Positions 9,996 through 22,169 of a stretch of 64,000 bases of DNA are shown here, in pieces. The stretch covers positions 186,001 through 250,000 of the forward strand of contig CATKHW010000421.1 in the NCBI GenBank assembly GCA_949752795.1, written 5' to 3'. The stretch is from Hyperoodon ampullatus. Taxonomy: Eukaryota > Chordata > Mammalia > Artiodactyla > Ziphiidae. A program made the position numbers and the translations under genes. The number at the start of each line of letters is the position of its first letter. The first letter of the stretch is position 1. The notes under the pieces were generated by a model, which was given only the letters and a program-made list of their open reading frames with translations, was not told the origin of the DNA and made no database searches.

Positions 9996-11733
9996 CTTGG
10001 CCAAAAAGGGCGTATGCGTTTTCTCCTGAATATATTCAGGAGAAAACGCATACGCCCTTTTTGGCCAAGCAAGCAAGCGGGCAATGCAAATCTGCACTAC
10101 AAAGAAGTATCACTTCCCACCGGTCAAAAGGGACATCCCACAAAATGTGTAAAAACCAGAAAGGCAAGACAGGCCCTGGAGAACAGGGAGCCTTGTTATG
10201 CTGATGGGCGGATGTAAATTGCCAACTGCCTCTCTGGAGGAGTGCATTGTGTTCCCTAAAACAAGTAAACAACAGAGCTACAGAGCCAAGGGCACTTCCA
10301 GTCTAGGGAATATACCTTGGGAAAACTGAAAATCAAAAAGACACATCCACCCCAAAATTTAGGGCTGCACTGCTTACAAGGACCTCAACTTGGGTACACC
10401 TTAAATATCCCAGGAAATATAAAAATGGTTCAAAAAATTGTGGTACTTACGTACGATGGAATATCCCTCAGCATGAAATCAATGTCATAAGACCAGTAGC
10501 AGCAAAATGGGTGGATTCAGGTACGATGATTCTAAGTGAAATAAGTCACACAGAAAAAGAAACTTATCATAAGATATCACTTATGAAGATCCTGTAAACA
10601 TGGCTACACTTGAACTGAGTTAGGAAAGAGAACAGTGTCTCACATTTAGAAAACACTCTTATGCCTGCTTAAGGGGGAAGGAGAGGTGGGGTGATGCATA
10701 AAACCAGAGTTTGATATAAGCACAGGTACCGTTCCAAAAACCAACTATGGAATAGACAAGACCTACACCTTCCTCAGTGAAAGGGACTCAAAACCCCATA
10801 TTTCCCGCAGAGGAATATATCTGACTAGTAAGAATCTTAAAACCTATGTATTGATATGTCTCCGTAAGGGAATCAAGTGTGTCTAGACTGGGATAAATAT
10901 GGCAGCGAGAATCAGCTCAAACCCACTATAAAAAGGAATTTCAAAAATAAAACAAAAAAACTGGGTAATTCTTTACAATTCCTTCAGGGTCTCTGATGAA
11001 ACCTGAAATGACCCTATCTACAATGACAGCTGGATGTGGCATAAGGCTGGACACTTGGGACTGAGAGGATTGGTGAGATTGGGTGAGCAAATGCAGACCC
11101 TTTAAAGCAATAATGCATGGCACACATTCCATGGGTCCCAACTCTCCAGGTTGAAGGGAATATTACTACAGATATAACATGTACGGGAATCCTAGAGAAC
11201 GGACACACTGTGAATACGAAAGGTTTCTAAAACTCAACGAATAGTCCCTCTCCTGGTGCTCCGGTTTGACTTTCCATCTGCTTTATTATCAACCTCCCAA
11301 CTTGGAGAGACAGCCCCTTTAACCTCCTGGTTCGCACAGGTTGCCAATTTGGCAGAGGATGAAAGGGAAGAGGGAGAACCAATGAGAGAGTAGCTGTTAG
11401 GCATTTGGACGGGCACATATCACTGTAATTTCCCGGCAGGAAGAAGAATTAACCAAAGTCTCAGCCACCCACCGGGAATCAGTATAGATCCTGAACCAAA
11501 ATTTTGGACTTGCGGTCAGCTCACCAAAAACGAGTTGAAAAATGGAGCTCAGGGGCACAGCAATTCACAAACTGGCCGAGTAATAAAGGACAACTATCGT
11601 CCAAAAATCTGTTGAGGGAAGGCAACGAGGCGGACTTCAAAGCGTGGCAGAATAGCAGGAAACAGATTTCAAGAGGTACGTTGGAATCGCCTTTAAAGCA
11701 CAGGAAGAGGGGCACAACTTCGACAATGATGCA
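9996..11733 (+). repeat. Satellite monomer 6 (family A)
   Basis: Palindrome 9996-10069 (perfect), LINE-1 tail 10079-10960, linker 10961-11733 of subtype a. Three one-base indels lie in the LINE-1 part: an extra C near 10,139, a lost G near 10,210 and a lost C near 10,472. The last two interrupt ORFs that are open in sister units, which is evidence against coding constraint. Confidence 0.95.
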
Positions 11734-13472
11734 CTTGGCCAAAAAGGGCGTATGCGTTTTCTCCTGAATATATTCAGGAGAAAACGCATACGCCCTTTTT
11801 GGCCAAGCAAGCAAGCGGGCAATGCAAATCTGCACTACAAAGAAGTATCACTTCCCACCGGTCAAAAGGGACATCCACAAAATGTGTAAAAACCAGAAAG
11901 GCAAGACAGGCCCTGGAGAACAGGGAGCCTTGTTATGCTGATGGGCGGGATGTAAATTGCCAACTGCCTCTCTGGAGGCGTGCATTGTGTTCCCTAAAAC
12001 AAGTAAACAACAGAGCTACAGAGCCAAGGGCACTTCCAGTCTAGGGAATATACCTTGGGAAAACTGAAAATCAAAAAGACACAGCCACCCCAAAATTTAG
12101 GGCTGCACTGCTTACAAGGACCTCAACTTGGGTACACCTTAAATATCCCAGGAAATATAAAAATGGTTCAAAAAATTGTGGTACTTACGTACGATGGAAT
12201 ATCCCTCAGCCATGAAATCAATGTCATAAGACCAGTAGCAGCAAAATGGGTGGATTCAGGTATGATGATTCTAAGTGAAATAAGTCACACAGAAAAAGAA
12301 ACTTATCATAAGATATCACTTATGAAGATCCTCTAAACATGGCTACACTTGAACTGAGTTAGGAAAGAGAAAAGTGTCTCACATTTAGAAAACACTCTTA
12401 TGCCTGCTTAAGGGGGAAGGAGAGGTGGGGTGATGCATAAAACCAGAGTTTGATATAAGCACAGGTACCGTTCCAAAAACCAACTATGGAATAGACAAGA
12501 CCTACACCTTCCTCAGTGAAAGGGACTCAAAACCCCATATTTCCCGCAGAGGAATATATCTGACTAGTAAGAATCTTAAAACCTATGTATTGATATGTCT
12601 CCGTAAGGGAATCAAGTGTGTCTAGACTGGGATAAATATGGCAGCGAGAATCAGCTGAAACCCACTATAAAAAGGAATTTCAAAAATAAAACAAAAAAAC
12701 TGGGAAATTCTTTACAATTCCTTCAGGGTCTCTGATGAAACCTGAAATGACCCTATCTACAATGACAGCTGGATGTGGCATAAGGCTGGACACTTGGGAC
12801 TGAGAGGATTGGTGAGATTGGGTGAGCAAATGCAGACCCTTTAAAGCAATAATGCATGGCACACATTCCATGGGTCCCAACTCTCCAGGTTGAAGGGAAT
12901 ATTACTACAGATATACCATGTACGGGAATCCTAGAGAACGGACACACTGTGAATACGAAAGGTTTCTAAAACTCAACGAATAGTCCCTCTCCTGGTGCTC
13001 CGGTTTGACTTTCCATCTGCTTTATTATCAACCTCCCAACTTGGAGAGACAGCCCCTTTAACCTCCTGGTTCGCACAGGTTGCCAATTTGGCAGAGGATG
13101 AAAGGGAAGAGGGAGAACCAATGAGAGAGTAGCTGTTAGGCATTTGGACGGGCACATATCACTGTAATTTCCCGGCAGGAAGAAGAATTAACCAAAGTCT
13201 CAGCCACCCACCGGGAATCAGTATAGATCCTGAACCAAAATTTTGGACTTGCGGTCAGCTCACCAAAAACGAGTTGAAAAATGGAGCTCAGGGGCACAGC
13301 AATTCACAAACTGGCCGAGTAATAAAGGACAACTATCGTCCAAAAATCTGTTGAGGGAAGGCAACGAGGCGGACTTGAAAGCGAGGCAGAATAGCAGGAA
13401 ACAGATTTCAAGAGGTACGTTGGAATCGCCTTTAAAGCACAGGAAGAGGGGCACAACTTCGACAATGATGCA
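11734..13472 (+). repeat. Satellite monomer 7 (family A)
   Basis: Palindrome 11734-11807 (perfect), LINE-1 tail 11817-12699, linker 12700-13472. The LINE-1 part has GGAGGCGTGC and GTATGATGATT; the subtype c mark CAGCTGAAAC is at 12652, where subtype b would be expected. AGAAAAGTGTCTC near 12,370 is shared with monomer 11. Confidence 0.95.
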
Positions 13473-15209
13473 CTTGGCCAAAAAGGGCGTATGCGTTTTC
13501 TCCTGAATATATTCAGGAGAAAACGCATACGCCCTTTTTGGCCAAGCAAGCAAGCGGGCAATGCAAATCTGCACTACAAAGAAGTGTCACTACCCACCGG
13601 TCAAAAGGGACATCCACAAAATGTGTAAAAACCAGAAAGGCAAGCCAGGCCCTGGAGAACAGGGAGCCTTGTTATGCTGATGGGCGGGATGTAAATTGCC
13701 AACTGCTTCTCTGGAGGAGTGCATTGTGTTCTCTAAAACCAGTAAACAACAGAGCTACAGAGCCAAGGGCACTTCCAGTCTAGGGAATATACCTTGGGAA
13801 AACTGAAAATCAATAAGACAGAGCCACCCCAAAATTTAGGGCTGCACTGCTTACAAGGACCTCAACTTGGGTACACCATAATATCCCAGGAAATATAAAA
13901 ATGGTTCCAAAAATTGTGGTACTTACGTACGATGGAATATCCTTCAGCCATGAAATCAATGTCATAAGACCAGTAGCAGCAAAATGGGTGGATTCAGATA
14001 CGATGATTCTAAGTGAAATAAGTCACAGAGAAAAAGAAACTTATCATAAGAAATCACTTATGAAGATCCTGTAAACATGGCTACACTTGAACTGAGTTAG
14101 GAAAGAGAACAGAGTCTCACATTTAGAAAACACTCTTATGCCTGCTTAAGGGTGAAGGAGAGGTGGGGTGATGCATAAAACCAGAGTTTGATATAAGCAC
14201 AGGTACCGTTCCAAAAACCAACTATGGAATAGACAAGACCTACACTTTCCTCAGTGAAAGGGACTCAAAACCCATATTTCCCGAAGAGGAATATATCTGA
14301 CTAGTAAGAATCTTAAAACCTATGTATTGATATGTCTCCGTAAGGGAATCAAGTGTGTCTAGACTGGCATAAACATGGCAGCGAGAATCTGCTCAAACCC
14401 ACTATAAAAAGGAATTGCAAAAACTAAACAAAAAAACTGGTAAATTCTTTACAATTCCTTCAGGGTCTCTGATGAAACCTGGATTGACCCTATCTACAAT
14501 GACAGCTGGATGTGGCATGAGGAGGGACACTTGGGACTCAGACGATTGGTGAGATTGAGTGAACAAATGCAGACCCTTTAAAGCACAAATGCCTGGCACC
14601 CATTCCATGGGTCCCAACTCTACAGGTTGAAGGGAATATTACTACAGTTATAACATGTACGGGAAACCTAGAGAACGGACACACTGTGAATACGAAAGGT
14701 TTCTAAAACTCAATGAATAGTCCCTCTCCTGGTTCTCCGGTTTGACTTTCCGTCTGCTTTACTATCAATCTCCCAACTTGGAGAGACAGCCCCTTTAACC
14801 TCCTGGTTCGCACAGGTTTCCAGTTTGGCAGAGGATGAAAGGGAAGAGGGAGAACCAATGAGAGAGTAGCTGTTAGGCATTTGGACGGGCAGATATCACT
14901 CTAACTTCCCGGCAGGGAGAAGAATTAACCAAATTCTCAGCCACCCACGGGGAACCAGTATAGGTCCTGAACCAAAATTTTGGACTTGCGGTCAGCTCAC
15001 CAAAACCGAGTGGAAAAATGGAGCTCAGGGGCACAGCAATTCACAAACTGGCCGAGTAATAAAGGACAACTATCGTCCAAAAATCTGTTGAGGGAAGGCA
15101 ACGAGGCGGACTTGAAAGCGAGGCAGAATAGCAGGAAACAGATTTCAAGAGGTACGTTGGAATCGCCTTTAAAGCACAGGAAGAGGGGCACAACTTCGAC
15201 AATGATGCA
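13473..15209 (+). repeat. Satellite monomer 8 (A-to-B switch)
   Basis: Palindrome 13473-13546 (perfect), LINE-1 tail 13556-14436, linker 14437-15209. Two single-base losses make it 1,737 bp. From about 13,586 substitutions become dense. The linker has GGATTGACCC and GCACAAATGCCTGG, the latter also seen in monomer 16. Confidence 0.93.
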
Positions 15210-16947
15210 CTTGGCCAAAAAGGGAGTATTGTTTTCTCCTGAATATATTCAGGAGAAAACGCATACTGCCTTTTTGACCAAGCAAGCAAGCGGTCAATGC
15301 AAATCGGCACTACAAAGATGTATCACTTCCCACCGGTCAAAAGGGACATCCACAAAATGTGTAAAAACTAGAAAGGCAAGACAGGCCATGGAGAACAGGG
15401 AGCCTTGTTATGCTGATGGGCGGGATGTAAATTGCCAACTGCCTCTCTGTAGGAGTACATTGTGTTCCCTAGAACAAGTAAAGAACAGAGCTACAGAGCC
15501 AAGGGCACTTCCAGTCTAGGGAATATACCTTGGGAAAACTGAAAATCAATAAGACAGAGCCACCCCAAAATTTAGTGCTGCACTGCATACAAGGACCTCA
15601 ACTTGGATACACCTTATGTATCCCAGAAAATATAAACATGGCTCAAAAAATTTTGATACTTACGTACGATGGAATATCCCTCAGCCATGAAATCAATGTC
15701 ATAAGACCAGTAGCAGCAAAATGGGTGGATTCAGGTAGGATGATTCTAAGTGAAATAAGTCACACAGAAAAAGAAACTTATCATAAGATATCACTTATGA
15801 AGATCCTGTAAACATGGCTACACTTGAACTGAGTTAGGAAAGAGAACAGTGTCTCACATTTAGAAAACACTCTTATACCTGCTTAAGGCGGAAGGAGAGG
15901 TGAGGTGATGCATAAAACCAGAGTTTGATATAAGCACAGGTACCGTTCCAAAAACCAACTATGGAATAGACAAGACCTACACCGTCCTCAGGGAAAGGGA
16001 CTCAAAACCCCATATTTCCCGCAGAGGAAAATATCTGACTAGTAAGAATCTTAAAACTTATGTATTGATATGTCTCCGTAAGGGAATCAAGTGTGTCTAG
16101 ACTGGCATAAACATGGCAGCGAGAATCAGCTCAAACCCACTATAAAAAGGAATTTCAAAAACAAAACAAAAAAACAGGGAAATTCTTTACAATTCCTTCA
16201 GGGTCTCTGATGAAAGCTGGAATGACCCTATCTACAACGACAGCTGGATGTGGCATAAGGCGGGACACTTGGGACTGAGACGATTGGTGAGATTGGGTGA
16301 GCAAATGCAGACCCTTTAAAGCAATAATGCATGGCACCCATTCCATGGGTCCGAACTCTCCAGGTTGAAGGGAATATTACTACAGCTATAACATGTGCGG
16401 GAAACCTAGAGAACGGACACACTGTGAATACGAAAGGTTTCTAAAACTCAACGAATAGTCCCTCTCCTGGTGCTCCGGTTTGACTTTCCGTCTGCTTTAC
16501 TATCAACCTCCCAACTTGGAGAGACAGCCCCTTTAACCTCTTGGTTCGCACAGGTTGCCAATTTGGCAGAGGATGAAAGGGAAGAGGGAGAACCAATGAG
16601 AGAGTAGCTGTTAGGCATTTGGACGGGCACATATCACTGTAATTTCCCGGCAGGAAGAAGAATTAACCAAATTCTCAGCCACCCACCGGGAACCAGTATA
16701 GGTCCTGAACCAAAATTTTGGACTTGCGGTCAGCTCACCAAAAAGTAGTTGAAAAATGGAGCTCAGGGACACAGCAATTCACAAACTGGCCGAGTAATAA
16801 AGGACAACTATCGTCCAAAAATCTGTTGAGGGAAGGCAACGAGGCGGACTTGAAAGCGAGGCAGAATAGCAGGAAACAGATTTCAAGAGGTACGTTGGAA
16901 TCGCCTTTAAAGCACAGGAAGAGGGGCACAACTTCGACAATGATGCA
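15210..16947 (+). repeat. Satellite monomer 9 (B-like, decayed palindrome)
   Basis: Palindrome remnant 15210-15282 has lost one base in its left arm and has arm changes GGGAGTATT and CATACTGCC. LINE-1 tail 15292-16174, linker 16175-16947. The base loss joins two frames into a 179-codon ORF (14980-15519), the longest in the window. Confidence 0.93.
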
Positions 16948-18686
16948 CTTGGCCAAAAAGGGCGTATGCGTTTTCTCCTGAATATATTCAGGAGAAAACG
17001 CATACGCCCTTTTTGGCCAAGCAAGCAAGCGGGCAATGCAAATCTGCACTACAAAGAAGTATCACTTCCCACCGGTCAAAAGGGACATCCACAAAATGTG
17101 TAAGAACAAGAAAGGCAAGACAGGCCCTGGAGAACAGGGAGCCTTGTTATGCTGATGGGCGGGATGTAAATTGCCAACTGCCTCTCTGGAGGAGTGCATT
17201 CTGTTCCCTAAAACAAGTAAAGAACAGAGCTACAGAGCCAAGGGCACTACCAGTCTAGGGAATATACCTTGGGAAAACTGAAAATCAATAAGACAGAGCC
17301 ACCCCAAAATTTAGGGCTGCACTGCATACAAGGACCTCAACTTGGATACACCTTAAGTATCCCAGAAAATATAAACATGGTTCAAAAAATTGTGGTACTT
17401 ACGTACGATGGAATATCCCTCAGCCATGAAATCAATGTCATAAGACCAGTAGCAGCAAAATGGGTGGATTCAGGTACGATGATTCTAAGTGAAATAAGTC
17501 ACACAGAAAAAGAAACTTATCATAAGATATCACTTATGAAGATCCTGTAAACATGGCTACACTTGAACTGAGTTAGGAAAGAGAACAGTGTCTCACATTT
17601 AGAAAACACTCTTATACCTGCTTAAGGGGGAAGGAGAGGTGGGGTGATGCATAAAACCAGAGTTTGATATAAGCACAGGTACCGTTCCAAAAAAAAACTA
17701 TGGAATAGACAAGACCTACACCTTCCTCAGTGAAAGGGACTCAAAACCCCATATTTCCCGCAGAGGAAAATATCTGACTAGTAAGAATCTTAAAACCTAT
17801 GTATTGATATGTCTCCGTAAGGGAATCAAGTGTGTCTAGACTGGCATAAACATGGCAGCAAGAATCAGCTCAAACCCACTATAAAAAGGAATTTCAAAAA
17901 CAAAACAAAAAAACTGGGAAATTCTTTACAATTCCTTCAGGGTCTCTGATGAAAGCTGGAATGACCCTATCTACAACGACAGCTGGATGTGGCATAAGGA
18001 GGGACACTTGGGACTGAGACGATTGGTGAGATTGGGTGAGCAAATGCAGACCCTTTAAAGCAATAATGCATGGCACCCATTCCATGGGTCCGAACTCTCC
18101 AGGTTGAAGGGAATATTACTACAGCTATAACATGTGCGGGAAACCTAGAGAACGGACACACTGTGAATACGAAAGGTTTCTAAAACTCAACGAATAGTCC
18201 CTCTCCTGGTGCTCCGGTTTGACTTTCCGTCTTCTTTACTATCAACCTCCCAACTTGGAGAGACAGCCCCTTTAACCTCTTGGTTTGCACAGGTTGCCAA
18301 TTTGGCAGAAGATGAAAGGGAAGAGGGAGAACCAATGAGAGAGTAGCTGTTAGGCATTTAGACGGGCACATATCACTGTAATTTCCCGGCAGGAAGAAGA
18401 ATTATCCAAATTCTCAGCCACCCACCGGGAACCAGTATAGGTCCTGAACCAAAATTTTGGACTTGCGGTCAGCTCACCAAAAACGAGTTGAAAAATGGAG
18501 CTCAGGGGCACAGCAATTCACAAACTGGCCGAGTAATAAAGGACAACTATCGTCCAAAAATCTGTTGAGGGAAGGCAACGAGGCGGACTTGAAAGCGAGG
18601 CAGAATAGCAGGAAACAGATTTCAAGAGGTACGTTGGAATCGCCTTTAAAGCACAGGAAGAGGGGCACAACTTCGACAATGATGCA
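16948..18686 (+). repeat. Satellite monomer 10 (B-like)
   Basis: Palindrome 16948-17021 (perfect), LINE-1 tail 17031-17913, linker 17914-18686. It shares CTGCATACAAGG and ATATAAACATGG with monomer 9. A private A-run (CCAAAAAAAAACTATGG) lies near 17,690. Confidence 0.94.
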
Positions 18687-20425
18687 CTTGTCCAAAAAGG
18701 GCGTATGCGTTTTCTCCTGAATATATTCAGGAGAAAACGCATACGCCCTTTTTGGCCAAGCAAGCAAGTGGGCAATGCAAATCTGCAGTACAAAGAAGTA
18801 TCACTTCCCACCGGTCAAAAGGGACATCCACAAAATGTGTAAGAACAAGAGAGGCAAGACAGGCCCTGGAGAACAGGGAGCCTTGTTATGCTGATGGGCG
18901 GGATGTAAATTGCCAACTGCCTCTCTGGAGGCGTGCATTGTGTTCCCTAAAACAAGTAAACAACAGAGCTACAGAGCCAAGGGCACTTCCAGTCTAGGGA
19001 ATATACCTTGGGAAAACTGAAAATCAAAAAGACACAGCCACCCCAAAATTTAGGGCTGCACTGCTTACAAGGACCTCAACTTGGGTACACCTTAAATATC
19101 CCAGGAAATATAAAAATGGTTCAAAAAATTGTGGTACTTACGTATGATGGAATATCCCTCAGCCATGAAATCAATGTCATAAGAACAGTAGCAGCAAAAT
19201 GGGTGGATTCAGGTATGATGATTCTAAGTGAAATAAGTCACACAGAAAAAGAAACTTATCATAAGATATCACTTATGAAGATCCTGTAAACATGGCTACA
19301 CTTGAACTGAGTTAGGAAAGAGAAAAGTGTCTCACATTTAGAAAACACTCTTATGCCTGCTTAAGGGGGAAGGAGAGGTGGGGTGATGCATAAAACCAGA
19401 GTTTGATATAAGCACAGGTACCGTTCCAAAAACCAACTATGGAATAGACAAGACCTACACCTTCCTCAGTGAAAGGGACTCAAAACCCCATATTTCCCGC
19501 AGAGGAATATATCTGACTAGTAAGAATCTTAAAACCTATGTATTGATATGTCTCCGTAAGGGAATCAAGTGTGTCTAGACTGGGATAAATATGGCAGCGA
19601 GAATCAGCTCAAACCCACTATAAAAAGGAATTTCAAAAATAAAACAAAAAAACTGGGAAATTCTTTACAATTCCTTCAGGGTCTCTGATGAAACCTGAAA
19701 TGACCCTATCTACAATGACAGCTGGATGTGGCATAAGGCTGGACACTTGGGACTGAGAGGATTGGTGAGATTGGGTGAGCAAATGCAGACCCTTTAAAGC
19801 AATAATGCATGGCACACATTCCATGGGTCCCAACTCTCCAGGTTGAAGGGAATATTACTACAGATATAACATGTACGGGAATCCTAGAGAACGGACACAC
19901 TGTGAATACGAAAGGTTTCTAAAACTCAACGAATAGTCCCTCTCCTGGTGCTCCGGTTTGACTTTCCATCTGCTTTATTATCAACCTCCCAACTTGGAGA
20001 GACAGCCCCTTTAACCTCCTGGTTCGCACAGGTTGCCAATTTGGCAGAGGATGAAAGGGAAGAGGGAGAACCAATGAGAGAGTAGCTGTTAGGCATTTGG
20101 ACGGGCACATATCACTGTAATTTCCCGGCAGGAAGAAGAATTAACCAAAGTCTCAGCCACCCACCGGGAATCAGTATAGATCCTGAACCAAAATTTTGGA
20201 CTTGCGGTCAGCTCACCAAAAACGAGTTGAAAAATGGAGCTCAGGGGCACAGCAATTCGCAAACTGGCCGAGTAATAAAGGACAACTATCGTCCAAAAAT
20301 CTGTTGAGGGAAGGCAACGAGGCGGACTTGAAAGCGAGGCAGAATAGCAGGAAACAGATTTCAAGAGGTACGTTGGAATCGCCTTTAAAGCACAGGAAGA
20401 GGGGCACAATTTCGACAATGATGCA
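18687..20425 (+). repeat. Satellite monomer 11 (B-to-A switch)
   Basis: Palindrome 18687-18760 has one arm mismatch (CTTGTCC). LINE-1 tail 18770-19652, linker 19653-20425. B markers persist to about 18,852 (GTAAGAACAAG) and A markers start at about 18,929, so the switch is confined to roughly 80 bp. Confidence 0.94.
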
Positions 20426-22169
20426 CTTGGCCAAAAAGGGCGTATGCGTTTTCTCCTGAATATATTCAGGAGAAAACGCATACGCCCTTTTTGGCCAAGC
20501 AAGCAAGCGGGCAATGCAAATCTGCACTACAAAGAAGTATCACTTCCCACCGGTCAAAAGGGACATCCACAAAATGTGTAAAAACCGGAAAGGCAAGACA
20601 GGCCCTGGAGAACAGGGAGCCTTGTTATGCTGATGGGCGGGATGTAAATTGCCAACTGCCTCTCTGGAGGAGTTCATTGTGTTCCCTAAAACAAGTAAAC
20701 AACAGAGCTACAGAGCCAAGGGCACTTCCAGTCTAGGGAATATACCATGGGAAAACTGAAAATCAAAAAGACACAGCCACCCCAAAATTTAGGGCTGCAC
20801 TGCTTACAAGGACCTCAACTTGGGTACACCTTAAATATCCCAGGAAATATAAAAATGGTTCAAAAAATTGTGGTACTTACGTACGATGGAATATCCCTCA
20901 GCCATGAAATCAATGTCATAAGACCAGTAGCAGCAAAATGGGTGGATTCAGGTACGATGATTCTAAGTGAAATAAGTCACACAGAAAAAGAAACTTATCA
21001 TAAGATATCACTTATGAAGATCCTGTAAACATGGCTACACTTGAACTGAGTTAGGAAAGAGAACAGTGTCTCACATTTAGAAAACACTCTTATGCCTGCT
21101 TAAGGGGGAAGGAGAGGTGGGGTGATGCATAAAACCAGAGTTTGATATAAGCACAGGTACCGTTCCAAAAACCAACTATGGAATAGAGAAGACCTACACC
21201 TTCCTCAGTGAAAGGGACTCAAAACCCCATATTTCCCGCAGAGGAATATATCTGACTAGTAAAGTAAGAATCTTAAAACCTATGTATTGATATGTCTCCG
21301 TAAGGGAATCAAGTGTGTCTAGACTGGGATAAATATGGCAGCGAGAATCAGCTCAAACCCACTATAAAAAGGAATTTCAAAAATAAAACAAAAAAACTGG
21401 GAAATTCTTTACAATTCCTTCAGGGTCTCTGATGAAACCTGAAATGACCCTATCTACAATGACAGCTGGATGTGGCATAAGGCTGGACACTTGGGACTGA
21501 GAGGATTGGTGAGATTGGGTGAGCAAATGCAGACCCTTTAAAGCAATAATGCATGGCACACATTCCATGGGTCCCAACTCTCCAGGTTGAAGGGAATATT
21601 ACTACAGATATAACATGTACGGGAATCCTAGAGAACGGACACACTGTGAATACGAAAGGTTTCTAAAACTCAACGAATAGTCCCTCTCCTGGTGCTCCGG
21701 TTTGACTTTCCATCTGCTTTATTATCAACCTCCCAACTTGGAGAGACAGCCCCTTTAACCTCCTGGTTCGCACAGGTTGCCAATTTGGCAGAGGATGAAA
21801 GGGAAGAGGGAGAACCAATGAGAGAGTAGCTGTTAGGCATTTGGACGGGCACATATCACTGTAATTTCCCGGCAGGAAGAAGAATTAACCAAAGTCTCAG
21901 CCACCCACTGGGAATCAGTATAGATCCTGAACCAAAATTTTGGACTTGCGGTCAGCTCACCAAAAACGAGTTGAAAAATGGAGCTCAGGGGCACAGCAAT
22001 TCACAAACTGGCCGAGTAATAAAGGACAACTATCGTCCAAAAATCTGTTGAGGGAAGGCAACGAGGCGGACTTGAAAGCGAGGCAGAATAGCAGGAAACA
22101 GATTTCAAGAGGTACGTTGGAATCGCCTTTAAAGCACAGGAAGAGGGGCACAATTTCGACAATGATGCA
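20426..22169 (+). repeat. Satellite monomer 12 (family A, 5-bp duplication)
   Basis: Palindrome 20426-20499 (perfect), LINE-1 tail 20509-21396, linker 21397-22169. At 1,744 bp it is the longest unit, because AAGTA is tandemly duplicated near 21,261. GAGTTCATTG in the LINE-1 part and CAATTTCGAC at the linker end (about 22,151) are shared with its neighbours. Confidence 0.95.
21258..21270 (+). repeat. 5-bp microduplication (AAGTA)
   Basis: Where all other units read TAGTAAGAATC, this one reads TAGTAAAGTAAGAATC, a tandem AAGTA copy. It accounts for the 1,744-bp length of monomer 12 and is a private tag. Confidence 0.85.

Larger units (their letters stand above)
1..13586 (+). repeat. Family A block 1 (very uniform monomers, three-monomer pattern)
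   Basis: Monomers here differ from one another at only a few positions. Family A markers are AATCAAAAAGACACAGCC in the LINE-1 part, AAAAATAAAAC in the A-rich tail, GAAACCTGAAATGACC, TTATTATCAACC and CAGTATAGATCC in the linker. Three linker subtypes alternate in the order a-b-c. The right boundary lies between the last A marker near 13,227 and the first B marker near 13,812; the first unusual bases are at 13,586 and 13,592. Confidence 0.85.
13587..18890 (+). repeat. Diverged B-like block between two family A blocks
   Basis: These units carry B-type markers (AATCAATAAGACAGAGCC, GGCATAAACATGG, TTACTATCAACC, CAGTATAGGTCC), with an atypical mixed unit at the left edge. Two central units also share their own changes, such as CTGCATACAAGG, CTTGGATACACC and ATATAAACATGG. 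The block contains the most decayed palindrome (15210) and the highest density of private substitutions and small deletions. It looks like an older, less homogenised stretch. The right boundary falls between about 18,852 and 18,929. Confidence 0.8.

Noticed and set aside
14980..15519. 179-codon plus-strand ORF, longest in the window
   Set aside because: It arises from a one-base loss in the decayed palindrome that joins two frames which are separate in all other units. It has no start context, domain or conservation.
20089..20514. Minus-strand 141-codon ORF containing RIYTDSRWVAETL, reminiscent of the YTDS motif of retroviral RNase H
   Set aside because: The motif appears only because of family A base changes; family B reads YTGS. 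The AEL-type motif is at the wrong distance and nothing else of a polymerase is seen.
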